A stretch of 64,000 nucleotides of DNA, taken from the NCBI GenBank assembly GCA_965116785.1, contig OZ220731.1, positions 1-64,000 of the forward strand. The letters are read 5' to 3'. Shown here piece after piece: positions 53,076 through 61,020 of the stretch (positions are counted from its first letter, which is position 1; every line of letters starts with the position of its first letter). The translations under genes and the position numbers were made by a program. The notes beneath the pieces were generated by a model that was not told the DNA's origin, searched no databases, and saw only the letters and a list, made by a program, of their open reading frames with translations. The stretch is from Bin87 sp965116785. GTDB lineage: Bacteria > Chloroflexota > Dehalococcoidia > Lucifugimonadales > UBA3495.

Positions 53076-54269
53076 TTAGAGCTGGTACTCGGGCCGGCGC
53101 AGGAGTTGGCGGGCGATGACGAGGCGCATGATCTCGTTGGTGCCCTCGCCGATGATCATCAGGGGCGCGTCGCGGTAGTAACGCTCCACGGGGAAGTCCT
53201 TGGTGTACCCGTAGCCGCCGTGGATGCGCATGGCCTCCATGGCGACCTCGCCGCAGACCTCGCTGGCGAAGAGCTTGGCCATGCCGGATTCCAGGTCGAT
53301 GCGCTCGCCGCTGTCCTTCTTGGTGGCGGCGTCGTAGACCAGCAGCCGCGCGGCCTGGATCTTGGTGGCCATGTCGGCGATCTTGAGCTGGATGGCCTGG
53401 TGCTGGCTGATGGGAACGCCGAAGGTCTCCCGCTGCTGGATGTAGCGCATGGAGGCATCGAGAGCGGCCTGGGCGACGCCGACGGCGCGGGCGCCTACGT
53501 TGATGCGGCCGGTCTCCAACCCGCTCATCACCTGGCCGAACCCGACGTTCTCCTCGCCGCCGATGAGGTTCTCGGCGGGGATGCGGAAGTCCTCGAAGAA
53601 GAGCTCGCAGGTGTCCAGGCCGCGGTAGCCGAGCTTGTCCAGGTGGCGGCCCACCTTGAAGCCCGGGCTGCCGTCCTTCTCGATGACGAAGGCGGAGAGG
53701 CCGCGGTGCTTGAGCGAAGCGTCGGGGTTGGTGCGGGCCAGCAGGCAGAAAGCATCGCCGGACTCGGCGTTGGTGATGAACATCTTGGAGCCGTTGACCA
53801 CGTACTCCTCGCCGTCCTTGACCGCGCGGGTTTCGAGGGCGCCCACGTCGCTGCCGCCCCCGGGCTCGGTGAGGGCCAGGCCGCCGCGCATCTGGCCGGT
53901 GGCCAGGCGGGGCAGGAACCGGTCCCGCTGCTCCTGGGTGCCGTAGTGGGTGAGCACGTAGGTCAGGATGTGGTGGGTGCCCAGCGCGCCGGTGAGCGCC
54001 ATGTACCCCTTGCTGATCTCCTCGAAGATCATGGCGAAGGTGGTGTAGTCCAGGCCCATGCCGCCGTACTCTTCGGGCACGTTGATGCCGAAGAGTCCGA
54101 GCTCCTTCATCTGGTCGATGAGCTCGTAGGGGACGGTGTCGTTGGCGTCGTGGTCGGCGGCGGCGGGCTCGACGTCGCGGCGGACGAAGTCCCGCACCAT
54201 GCTGACGATCTGGTTGCGGGCTTCGATTGGAGTAGAGGCTACGGTGGAGGTCTCGGCGCTGGTGGTCAC
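53076..54269 (-). CDS. Acyl-CoA dehydrogenase
   Basis: 397 residues with a GTG start at 54269. Features are 'GMGLDYTTFAMIFEEISKGY', 'LALTEPGGGSDVGALETRAV' (FAD-contact signature), 'NGSKMFITNAESGD' and the C-terminal 'YRDAPLMIIGEGTNEIMRLV', where the family's catalytic Glu region lies. It oxidises acyl-CoA to enoyl-CoA using FAD and passes electrons to ETF. First gene of the operon with selD, 11 bases upstream of it. Confidence 0.95.
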   Translation of the reverse strand: MTTSAETSTVASTPIEARNQIVSMVRDFVRRDVEPAAADHDANDTVPYELIDQMKELGLFGINVPEEYGGMGLDYTTFAMIFEEISKGYMALTGALGTHHILTYVLTHYGTQEQRDRFLPRLATGQMRGGLALTEPGGGSDVGALETRAVKDGEEYVVNGSKMFITNAESGDAFCLLARTNPDASLKHRGLSAFVIEKDGSPGFKVGRHLDKLGYRGLDTCELFFEDFRIPAENLIGGEENVGFGQVMSGLETGRINVGARAVGVAQAALDASMRYIQQRETFGVPISQHQAIQLKIADMATKIQAARLLVYDAATKKDSGERIDLESGMAKLFASEVCGEVAMEAMRIHGGYGYTKDFPVERYYRDAPLMIIGEGTNEIMRLVIARQLLRRPEYQL

Positions 54270-54395
54270 GGGGGCTCCTGTGCTGTCGCTATCGATATAT
54301 AAGGACGCGAGTCAGTCTATCCCAGCCCTTGGGGAGGCGCAACTTGGGCGCGCCTGCCAGCGTCGGAGACCGCTTAACCACCGTGCACCAAAAAA

Positions 54396-54411
54396 GCCCG
54401 CACGAGCGGGC
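54396..54411 (-). terminator. Terminator after tRNA-Gln
   Basis: GCCCGC pairs with GCGGGC, followed on the minus strand by TTTTTT. Confidence 0.75.
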
Positions 54412-54428
54412 GTCGAAGGCAAAAGAAA

Positions 54429-54504
54429 TGGCTGGGGATACAGGATTCGAACCTGTGATACCTGATCCAGAGTCAGGCGTCTTACCACTAGACTAATCCC
54501 CAGC
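54429..54504 (-). tRNA. tRNA-Gln (CTG)
   Basis: 76 bases with encoded CCA. The anticodon arm CCTGA/TCAGG encloses CTCTGGA (anticodon CTG). The T-arm has GGTTCGAATCC. Confidence 0.95.
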
Positions 54505-54652
54505 GTCTTTATAATTCTAGCAGGGCATGGCCGCGTTTATCAACGCGGAGATATGCACTTAGCGAGTGGCCGAAAACGGAGATCGCCCACCGCCATTGAC
54601 ACCCCTAACCGTTGTTGGTAGCCTGAATCTGCGTTCCGGCGCACCATGGCCT

Positions 54653-54728
54653 GGCCCGCTAGCTCAACTGGCAGAGCAGCTGACTCTTAATCAGCAGGTT
54701 CTCGGTTCGACCCCGAGGCGGGTCACCA
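54653..54728 (+). tRNA. tRNA-Lys (CTT)
   Basis: 76 bases starting GGCCCGCTAGCTCAACTGGC, with loop CTCTTAA (anticodon CTT), T-loop GGTTCGACCCC and encoded CCA. Confidence 0.95.
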
Positions 54729-54795
54729 TTTTTCATTTAAGCGGCATGTACGCCGGTTTCTCCGCCCTTCATATTCGGGCGACTGTCGGCTTTTC

Positions 54796-54880
54796 GGGGA
54801 AGTGTCGGAATTGGCAGACGAGCATGACTTAGGATCATGTGCCCTTGGGCGTGCGGGTTCGAGTCCCGCCTTCCCCACCA
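54796..54880 (+). tRNA. tRNA-Leu (TAG)
   Basis: 85 bases starting GGGGAAGTGTCGGAATTGGC, with loop CTTAGGA (anticodon TAG), long variable arm, T-loop GGTTCGAGTCC and encoded CCA. Confidence 0.93.
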
Positions 54881-54998
54881 TTTTCCACTTGGCAGTACTG
54901 AGTTCATACCCTTTCGGCTATTGACAATCACCGTTCTACCGCCGTGCGGAGCATGGACAATATCGATACGAATCAACGGGTGCGACAAAGGGATTTGT

Positions 54999-55970
54999 GT
55001 GCCTAACCAGAACGAGAGGACACTGTTTTGGCACTCGTTCATCTACGATGTCAACAGGGCAACGGCCGCGCTGATGTACCTCTTGCAGGGGATGGAGGTC
55101 GTTCGCAGCGAAGAACTGCCGCCGTATGATCGGTTTCCCGTTGACCTAAAGCTTTCCTTCCCGAATTCGCCCAAGCCGCCGGGAGTTGACGTGCCGTTAG
55201 TGCTCGCCGGACCGTCGTTCGATCCTCACCATGTGTTGGACCCCCAAGGCGAAGCCGAGCAGCTTGCATATAAGGGCTGGGTCGTGGAAGTCTACGATCA
55301 CATTTGGTGCGCGAAGTATCGGAACGTTTTCGTCAGCGGCTTTGAAGGCGATGACCTCATGCGGCCCGAATCCGATCCTTGGGGCGACCTGCGCCTCATT
55401 CGGCATGACTTGGTTCATAACAAGGGCATCGCCAGCTCCGGGAGTACTGGAAAATGCACACTTCTCAAATGGTTCATGCCCGATGAGCGCATGGTTCTCG
55501 GTATGCGCCATGTGCTTGATTTCCTCAACCAGGTCGGATTCCTGAACACCGCGGGCGGATTTGTTTCTGGTGGAGCTCATGCTACGTGGTCGGGCATCCA
55601 CCTAAAGGAAAACGACCTCAAGAAAGGAACTATTCCCAAGCTCATCTCCGTCAAGGCTTCCTTGGATAGAATCTTTGATGACGGCTCGGTCTACTACGCA
55701 ATCACCGTCGTTTTCCAAAACGGTGTGTTCTGTAATGTGCCGATCCATGATGGTTCGAGCGAGAGAACTTGGCCGGAATGGATGGAGTTCGTCCACAAGA
55801 CCGACATTGATGCGGAAGGCAACTTGCGTCTTGCGAACGGGAGAATACTGGATTGTGAGGGTCTATATCACGCTTGTGTCCAGGGTTTTTTGAATCCTGG
55901 ACCTGCTCCAGACGGCATGCAGATTTACGGCCCGTGGTACAGGTTCAGGCAAGGTCGGAGCGAGCCTTGA
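54999..55970 (+). CDS. Hypothetical protein with HEPN-like motif
   Basis: 323 residues from a GTG at 54999. The middle contains 'LRLIRHDLVHNKGIASSGST', where R-x4-H fits the catalytic motif of HEPN RNases. The helical N-terminus ('FIYDVNRATAALMYLLQGME') and C-terminal domain are unfamiliar. Codon use is less GC-biased than that of its neighbours. It stands alone right after tRNA-Leu(TAG), a favoured insertion site, so it may be a transferred gene. Confidence 0.5.
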   Translation: MPNQNERTLFWHSFIYDVNRATAALMYLLQGMEVVRSEELPPYDRFPVDLKLSFPNSPKPPGVDVPLVLAGPSFDPHHVLDPQGEAEQLAYKGWVVEVYDHIWCAKYRNVFVSGFEGDDLMRPESDPWGDLRLIRHDLVHNKGIASSGSTGKCTLLKWFMPDERMVLGMRHVLDFLNQVGFLNTAGGFVSGGAHATWSGIHLKENDLKKGTIPKLISVKASLDRIFDDGSVYYAITVVFQNGVFCNVPIHDGSSERTWPEWMEFVHKTDIDAEGNLRLANGRILDCEGLYHACVQGFLNPGPAPDGMQIYGPWYRFRQGRSEP

Positions 55971-56084
55971 CCGGGCGCAGGCTCGCAGAAGGCTGGCACG
56001 GGCTCCGACTACCGCTGCCTATAGAGACCCCCTACCGGAAAGTTCGCAATACGACACTTAGGCCGACCACTGCCAGCCCCACCT

Positions 56085-56444
56085 TCAACGCTCTTCCCCC
56101 TCGTACGGGTCCAGCCAGCCGAAGCGGCGGAAGCTGACCCGTCCGGCGTCGCTGAACTCCACGCCTTCCGCCTCCAGCAGTTCCCGCTGGAGCAGCGCGC
56201 CCAGCCCTTCGCCGCGGGGGCTGATCTTTCCCTGGGCGTTGATCACGCGCTGCCACGGCACGTCGGGTCGCTGCTCGTCCGGATATCGGCCCAGCGACGC
56301 CAGGCAGAAGCCCACCATGCGCGGCGTGCAACCGCCGACGATCTGGGCGATCTGCCCGTAGGTCGCCACCTGGCCGTGGGGTATCTGGCGCACCACGTCG
56401 AGCACGCGCTCGTAAACCGGGGGCAGGTCGGGAGCGTCTTCCAC
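56085..56444 (-). CDS. Alkyltransferase-like protein (ATL)
   Basis: 119 residues. It has the DNA-binding half of O6-methylguanine methyltransferase ('VLDVVRQIPHGQVATYGQIA', 'GCTPRMVGFCLASLGRY'), but the active PCHRV is 'PWQRVINAQGKIS', with Trp in place of Cys. ATL proteins bind O6-alkylguanine and flag it for nucleotide-excision repair. Stop is seven bases from the next gene's end. Confidence 0.9.
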   Translation of the reverse strand: MEDAPDLPPVYERVLDVVRQIPHGQVATYGQIAQIVGGCTPRMVGFCLASLGRYPDEQRPDVPWQRVINAQGKISPRGEGLGALLQRELLEAEGVEFSDAGRVSFRRFGWLDPYEGEER

Positions 56445-56451
56445 GACGGGA

Positions 56452-57018
56452 TTACTCGGCGGCGTCGGGTCGGACCACGTTCGCCTTGTTGGCCACCGCC
56501 GCCCAGGTCAGTTCGGTGAGCATCCGCACCGGATCCAGGATGTCCCACAGCACGCCGATGTTGAGGAAGTAGGCGTTGGCGAACACCACTATCCCCAGCG
56601 CCGCCGGCGCCACCGCGCCCACCTTGCCGGCCTTGCAGCCGCACCGCCAGAGCGCCACCGCCGCCACGCTGCACGATGCGATGAACAGCGGGTTCACCGT
56701 GCGCCACACGTCGCCCCAGTAGTCGCCGAACAGTCCGGTGTATCCGTTGATCAAGACCGCCAGCGCGAGTACCGCCAGCGCCAGGCTCCGCACCCAGGAG
56801 ACCCGCCTGGTACTCAGCCAGAACCACCAGACCCCCACGAAGCCCATGACCAGCGGGCCGATCTGCCACAGCTTCCATCCCCAACCGGCCACGCTCAGGT
56901 CGTTGGGGTCGGCGACGTCCGTGTTCACCGTCCAGCCGAAGACGGCGAATATGACGAACGCCGCGGCCGCGAGGGCGGCTATAGCGTCAAGGTCGCGGGG
57001 GGCGAAGGATTTGAACAC
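56452..57018 (-). CDS. Integral membrane protein, about five helices
   Basis: 188 residues with hydrophobic segments near 11-28, 48-68, 78-93, 108-125 and 133-155. Trp-rich loops; 'CGCK' between helices 4 and 5. No known family; it may form an operon with the ATL gene. Confidence 0.55.
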   Translation of the reverse strand: MFKSFAPRDLDAIAALAAAAFVIFAVFGWTVNTDVADPNDLSVAGWGWKLWQIGPLVMGFVGVWWFWLSTRRVSWVRSLALAVLALAVLINGYTGLFGDYWGDVWRTVNPLFIASCSVAAVALWRCGCKAGKVGAVAPAALGIVVFANAYFLNIGVLWDILDPVRMLTELTWAAVANKANVVRPDAAE

Positions 57019-57066
57019 GGTGGGATGCTCTACGATTTGCCTCGACGCGCTGCTGGGGGATTGATT

Positions 57067-57176
57067 GTCAGAATCAGGATTTGCGGGATTTTGGGATTGA
57101 CAGGATTGAGTCCTTTTTGCGGTGGAATATTCCCAATCCTGTGCATCCTCAAATCCTTACAATCCTGATTCTGACA
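57067..57176. repeat. Long inverted repeat (TGTCAGAATCAGGATT)
   Basis: Perfect 16-bp outer arms (57067-57082 and 57161-57176) and 8-bp inner arms (57101-57108 and 57134-57141). The motif AATCCT recurs within. It lies between two minus-strand genes and could be a miniature mobile repeat or an RNA hairpin. Confidence 0.6.
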
Positions 57177-57184
57177 GTCCCTCT

Positions 57185-57523
57185 TTACCAGTTCACCAGG
57201 CCGGGTTTCTGCGCCTTCCAGCCGGCATCGGAGGGGAACACGGTCTCCATCTCGACGCGGCCGAGGTCGCCCTCGAACATGTGCTCGACGGCGGAACGCC
57301 AGGCGACGTAGTGGGGCTGCTCGCGGTGGGTCGCGTGGGCCTCGCGGTTGGCGTAGACCTCGTAGAGGTAGAACTGGTTGGGGTTGTCGGGGCTGCGCAG
57401 GATGTCGAAGCGGAAGCAGTTTTCCTCGTCGCGCACGCTGCCCTGGCCGTCGCCGAGGCTGGCCGCGGCAAACTCGTCGGCGTAGCCGTCCTTGATGTTG
57501 ATGGTCACGAAAATGGCGTACAT
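57185..57523 (-). CDS. Antibiotic-biosynthesis-monooxygenase-fold protein
   Basis: 112 residues. 'MYAIFVTINIKDGYADEFAA', 'EENCFRFDILRSPDNPNQFY' and 'LYEVYANREAHATHREQPHY' follow the ABM/LsrG-like dimeric ferredoxin-like fold. Such proteins oxidise quinols or small metabolites without a cofactor, or act in signalling. The start is supported by GGAGG upstream. Substrate unknown. Confidence 0.8.
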   Translation of the reverse strand: MYAIFVTINIKDGYADEFAAASLGDGQGSVRDEENCFRFDILRSPDNPNQFYLYEVYANREAHATHREQPHYVAWRSAVEHMFEGDLGRVEMETVFPSDAGWKAQKPGLVNW

Positions 57524-57631
57524 GGTTGGGATTCCTCCTGTGAATTGCGGCGGCGGGAGACCGTTCGGGTGGGCCGCCGGGCAAAATTATAGCAGGCGAC
57601 CCCGTGCTAAAATGCCGCGAGGAGACTGCCC

Positions 57632-58501
57632 ATGCCCACCCCCAACGACTGTCACATTGACCTGCGCGGACTGCCCTTCCACTACCGTGACTGGGGCGGA
57701 GATGGCCGACCGGTGCTGCTGCTGCACGGGCTGGCGTCGACCTGCCACATCTGGGACCTGGTGGCGCCGCTGCTGGCCGAGGATTTCCGCGTCGTCGCTC
57801 TAGACCAGCGAGGCCACGGCCAGTCGGCGCAGGTGGATGAGGGGTACGACTTCGCCACGGTTTCAGGAGACGCGGCGGCGTTCATCAAGCACCTGGGATG
57901 GGAGCGGCCCGTCATCGCCGGACACTCCTGGGGCGCGGACGTGGCGCTGGAACTGGCGGCCGCTGAGCCTGGCGCGGCTTCCGGCATCATATTCGTTGAT
58001 GGCGGCACCATTGAGCCATCGGCGAGGCCCGGCTGGAGCCTGGAGCAGGCGCGACAGGATATGGCTCCGCCCATCTTCACCGGGTTCACGGCGGCGATGA
58101 TGCGCGAGCGCGTAGTTACCGGCGCACGCTTTGGACCGAATCCCTCAGAGACGGTGATTGAGGCGGTGCTGGCCAACTTCCGCGTGCTGGAGGACGGGAC
58201 CATCCAGTCCAACCTGCGCCGCGAGAACCATCTGCGGATCATCGACGCGCTGTGGGACCACAGGCCGTCGCAGCTTTACCCCACGCTGCAGTGTCCGGTG
58301 CTGATGCTGCCGGCGCGGCAGTCCACCCCCGACGCCATGGACCGGCGCTTCCGCCGCGAAGAATCTATTGCGAAAGCGGCGTCGCTGATGCCGGTAAGCA
58401 AGACCGTCTGGCTGGAAGACAGCATCCACGACGTGCCACTGCAACGTCCCGAACTGGTGGCGAACACCATCCGGGAGCACATCAGCAACGGGTTTTTTTG
58501 A
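57632..58501 (+). CDS. Alpha/beta hydrolase
   Basis: 289 residues. 'VLLLHGLASTCHIWDLVAPL' (oxyanion hole), 'VVALDQRGHGQS', nucleophile in 'VIAGHSWGADVALEL', and a C-terminal His near 'DSIHDVPLQRPE'. The lid between about 150 and 210 is helical. Substrate not predictable. It is followed by the NHL propeller gene after 67 bases. Confidence 0.88.
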   Translation: MPTPNDCHIDLRGLPFHYRDWGGDGRPVLLLHGLASTCHIWDLVAPLLAEDFRVVALDQRGHGQSAQVDEGYDFATVSGDAAAFIKHLGWERPVIAGHSWGADVALELAAAEPGAASGIIFVDGGTIEPSARPGWSLEQARQDMAPPIFTGFTAAMMRERVVTGARFGPNPSETVIEAVLANFRVLEDGTIQSNLRRENHLRIIDALWDHRPSQLYPTLQCPVLMLPARQSTPDAMDRRFRREESIAKAASLMPVSKTVWLEDSIHDVPLQRPELVANTIREHISNGFF

Positions 58502-58568
58502 TCGCAAAACGTAGACACCGGACAATTCGTCAGATCGTCACAGCTCACAGCGACACAGGAGGCTGATC

Positions 58569-59444
58569 ATGACCACCGTAGGCTCCGGCAAGTACACCTA
58601 CACTCTCGAAGAAAACTGGGCACACCTGCCCGAGGGCATGACCATGGGCAACGCCTCGGCGGTTGCCACGGACTCGCAGGACCGGGTCTATGTGTTCCAG
58701 CGCAAGGATCCGCCGGTGCTGATCTTCGGGCCGGGCGGCAACTATCTGGGTTCCTGGGGCGTGCGCGCCATCGACGAGGCCCACGGCATCTACATCCAGG
58801 ACGACATCATCTACATCACGGACCGCACCGACTCGGTGTGCGTGATCTTCACGCTGGACGGCAAGCCCTTGCAGGTCATCGGCGACCGGGGCGTCCACTC
58901 CGACACCGGTTGCGAGGTCCCTGGCGAGGTCTGCCCGCGCTCGGCCGGCCCGTTCAACTATCCCACCGAAATCGTGCCCGCCCCCAACGGCGACCTCTAC
59001 GTTTCGGACGGGTACCGCAACGCCCGTGTCCACCGGTTCTCCCGCGACGGGCAGCTCAAGCAGTCCTGGGGCGAGCCGGGCAAGGGTGGCGCCGGCGAGT
59101 TCCACCTGCCGCACAGCATCGTGGCGCACCCCAACGGTAACCTCTATCTGTGCGACCGGGAAAACAACCGTATGCAGATCTATTCGCCCGACGGCGAGCA
59201 CATCACGATGTGGGAGGACATGCGGCGACCGCTGGACATCTCCATAGACAGTGACGACAACCTGGTCATCAGCGAGGGCGGCGCGAACGGCATGTCGCCT
59301 CGGGTCAGCATCATGGACCCCGACGGCAACGTCCTGGCCCGCTGGGACTCCGAGTCGGCCCACGGCAGCTGGGTCGATGTCCACGGCAACATCTACATGG
59401 CGCTGGGCGCACAGGAGCGGGTGGACAAGTACGTGCGGCAGTAG
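58569..59444 (+). CDS. NHL-repeat beta-propeller, peptidyl-glycine-lyase-like
   Basis: 291 residues with an AGGAGG ribosome site. Five or six NHL-type blades: 'ASAVATDSQDRVYVFQR', 'EAHGIYIQDDIIYITDR', 'YPTEIVPAPNGDLYVSDGYR', 'LPHSIVAHPNGNLYLCDREN', 'RPLDISIDSDDNLVISEGGA'. The pattern with His and Asp/Arg per blade is that of the PAL-like group. No signal peptide. It may be an enzyme or binding protein acting with the hydrolase upstream. Confidence 0.8.
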   Translation: MTTVGSGKYTYTLEENWAHLPEGMTMGNASAVATDSQDRVYVFQRKDPPVLIFGPGGNYLGSWGVRAIDEAHGIYIQDDIIYITDRTDSVCVIFTLDGKPLQVIGDRGVHSDTGCEVPGEVCPRSAGPFNYPTEIVPAPNGDLYVSDGYRNARVHRFSRDGQLKQSWGEPGKGGAGEFHLPHSIVAHPNGNLYLCDRENNRMQIYSPDGEHITMWEDMRRPLDISIDSDDNLVISEGGANGMSPRVSIMDPDGNVLARWDSESAHGSWVDVHGNIYMALGAQERVDKYVRQ

Positions 59445-59562
59445 GCGGGGCAACGCAACCGCCGGGCCGGCCGTTCATCGTCCCGGCCCCGGCGGTTATG
59501 TACGTATGTTCAGTTTGCGATACGATGCGTGCATCCAGTTACAGCCGGTGAGGAGGTCGCAC

Positions 59563-60165
59563 ATGGAAGGCGATGTCCGTTTTCCCTTGAAGTGGGACAA
59601 ACTTGCCGCTGCCGTCGCGTATCTTACGGAACGCTCGCAGCACGACAGCCATTTTGGTTTCGCCAAGCTGGTCAAGCTGCTGTACTACGCCGACTGCGCC
59701 GCGTATATCCGCACCAGCCAGCCCATCACCGACGTGACGTACGTTCATACGCCGCACGGCCCGTACCCCGATGACTGGCCAGCGATGCTGAAGCGACTGG
59801 AAGCTGAGCAGGCGATAAAAATCCTGACAGAATATGCTCCGAAAGGTTACTGGACGCGCCGCCCGGTTGCCGGCCACGCAGCGGCTGCGGCTGCGCTTAC
59901 CGAAAAGGAACGGTCATTTCTTGACGAGCAATTGCGGCGGTTTGCCGACTTCAGCGTAGTCCAGATTGAAGAGTATTCCCACGACGAGCTGGCTTGGCGA
60001 GTTACGGCGCAAGGAGCTGCTATGCCGTATGAACTGTGCGGCATCAGGATGCCCGGCCCGGTAACGGACGACATCAGGCAGCGGGCGCAGCGAATTGCGG
60101 ATGACATTCGCAGCAACGGTCGCCAAATTTCCCGTATCCTCGTCGAGCGCCAGGATGCAGTATAG
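59563..60165 (+). CDS. Panacea-domain (DUF4065) antitoxin-like protein
   Basis: 200 residues with the ribosome site GAGGAGGT. 'FGFAKLVKLLYYADCAAYIR', 'VTYVHTPHGPYPDDWPAML' and 'TEKERSFLDEQLRRF' are the Panacea/DUF4065 signatures of proteins that neutralise many unrelated toxins. It overlaps the next gene by 11 bases, the usual antitoxin-toxin layout. Confidence 0.85.
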   Translation: MEGDVRFPLKWDKLAAAVAYLTERSQHDSHFGFAKLVKLLYYADCAAYIRTSQPITDVTYVHTPHGPYPDDWPAMLKRLEAEQAIKILTEYAPKGYWTRRPVAGHAAAAAALTEKERSFLDEQLRRFADFSVVQIEEYSHDELAWRVTAQGAAMPYELCGIRMPGPVTDDIRQRAQRIADDIRSNGRQISRILVERQDAV

Positions 60166-60430
60166 GGTTGTCACAACGCTTCAATTCGATCTCCTATGGC
60201 AATCTGCCATAGACGTCGGTGTACTTGACCCGGAAGTTGACGAAATCCACCTGCAAAGACTGGTCAGGTTCCTGTCGCTGGACCCGCGCTATTTCCTGTT
60301 TAATCCCGATGAAAGGCCGGCGAACTGGGGCCGCGCTTTTCTTATCGACGGCCCAACCACCGTCGACGTCTTATACGAAGTCGTTGCCGACGATGGCACG
60401 GTGTACCTGCAATCGCTCGAAATTGACTGA
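60155..60430 (+). CDS. Small RelE-like protein, probable Panacea-paired toxin
   Basis: 91 residues, start inside the end of the Panacea gene. 'VVTTLQFDLLWQSAIDVGVL', 'HLQRLVRFLSLDP' and 'VDVLYEVVADDGTVYLQSLE' suggest a RelE/ParE-like fold, in which the final strands hold the active residues. The usual catalytic Arg and Lys are not obvious. The rplS promoter lies over its stop. Confidence 0.6.
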   Translation: MQYRVVTTLQFDLLWQSAIDVGVLDPEVDEIHLQRLVRFLSLDPRYFLFNPDERPANWGRAFLIDGPTTVDVLYEVVADDGTVYLQSLEID

Positions 60431-60454
60431 TTGGCGGCAGAGCTGTGCTATAAT
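60423..60454 (+). promoter_or_regulatory. Extended -10 promoter for rplS
   Basis: TGCTATAAT (TATAAT at 60449-60454) is an extended -10; TTGACT at 60423-60428 is 20 bases upstream. It overlaps the end of the preceding gene and gives rplS a leader of about 75 bases. Confidence 0.6.
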
Positions 60455-60535
60455 CTCAGCCGCGTTGGTCCAGTTGTCGCCGAGTGCGGCCAGTTTACTC
60501 GCCCTCGTCGCCTGCAATCCTCTGGCAGATATATT

Positions 60536-60895
60536 ATGAAAGCATCTGAACTTGTTAGCCCAGAAGTAAACGAAAACATCCCCGCATTCCAGCCGGGCGA
60601 CACGGTCCGGGTCAACTTCCGGATCCGTGAGGGCACCCGGGAGCGTGTGCAGGCTTTCCAGGGTGTGTGCATCCGGCGTACCCACGGAACCGGGCCGGCC
60701 GCCAATTTCACGGTTCGGCGGATTACCGCGGGGATCGGCATCGAGCGCGTCTTCCCGCTGCACTCTCCGTTGATCGAGTCGCTGGAAGTCACTCGGCAGG
60801 GCAAGGTGCGGCGTGCCAAGCTGTACTACCTGCGGGGACGTCAGGGACGCGCAGCGCGCATCAAGGAACGCACGAGCTACCGCACCAACCGGTAG
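60536..60895 (+). CDS. rplS: Ribosomal protein L19
   Basis: 119 residues. 'DTVRVNFRIREGTRERVQAF', 'QGVCIRRTHGTGPAANFTVR', 'GIGIERVFPLHSPLIESLEV' and 'VRRAKLYYLRGRQGRAARIK' are the complete L19 sequence. The ATG has no clear Shine-Dalgarno. In other genomes it follows trmD; here it follows a toxin-antitoxin-like pair. Confidence 0.97.
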   Translation: MKASELVSPEVNENIPAFQPGDTVRVNFRIREGTRERVQAFQGVCIRRTHGTGPAANFTVRRITAGIGIERVFPLHSPLIESLEVTRQGKVRRAKLYYLRGRQGRAARIKERTSYRTNR

Positions 60896-61020
60896 GGGAC
60901 ATAACCGAAACGTCGACCGCCGCCCGTTGCCTTCCCTGGCGCGGTTGCGGCGGTTTTGCATTGGCACCACCTGCGACTCACGCGGATCTCGACCGAAAAG
61001 GTGGATAACGGGGTCTCACC

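Noticed and set aside
51850..54302. Two long plus-strand frames over the selD and acyl-CoA dehydrogenase genes
   Set aside because: Both are shadows of strongly supported minus-strand genes.
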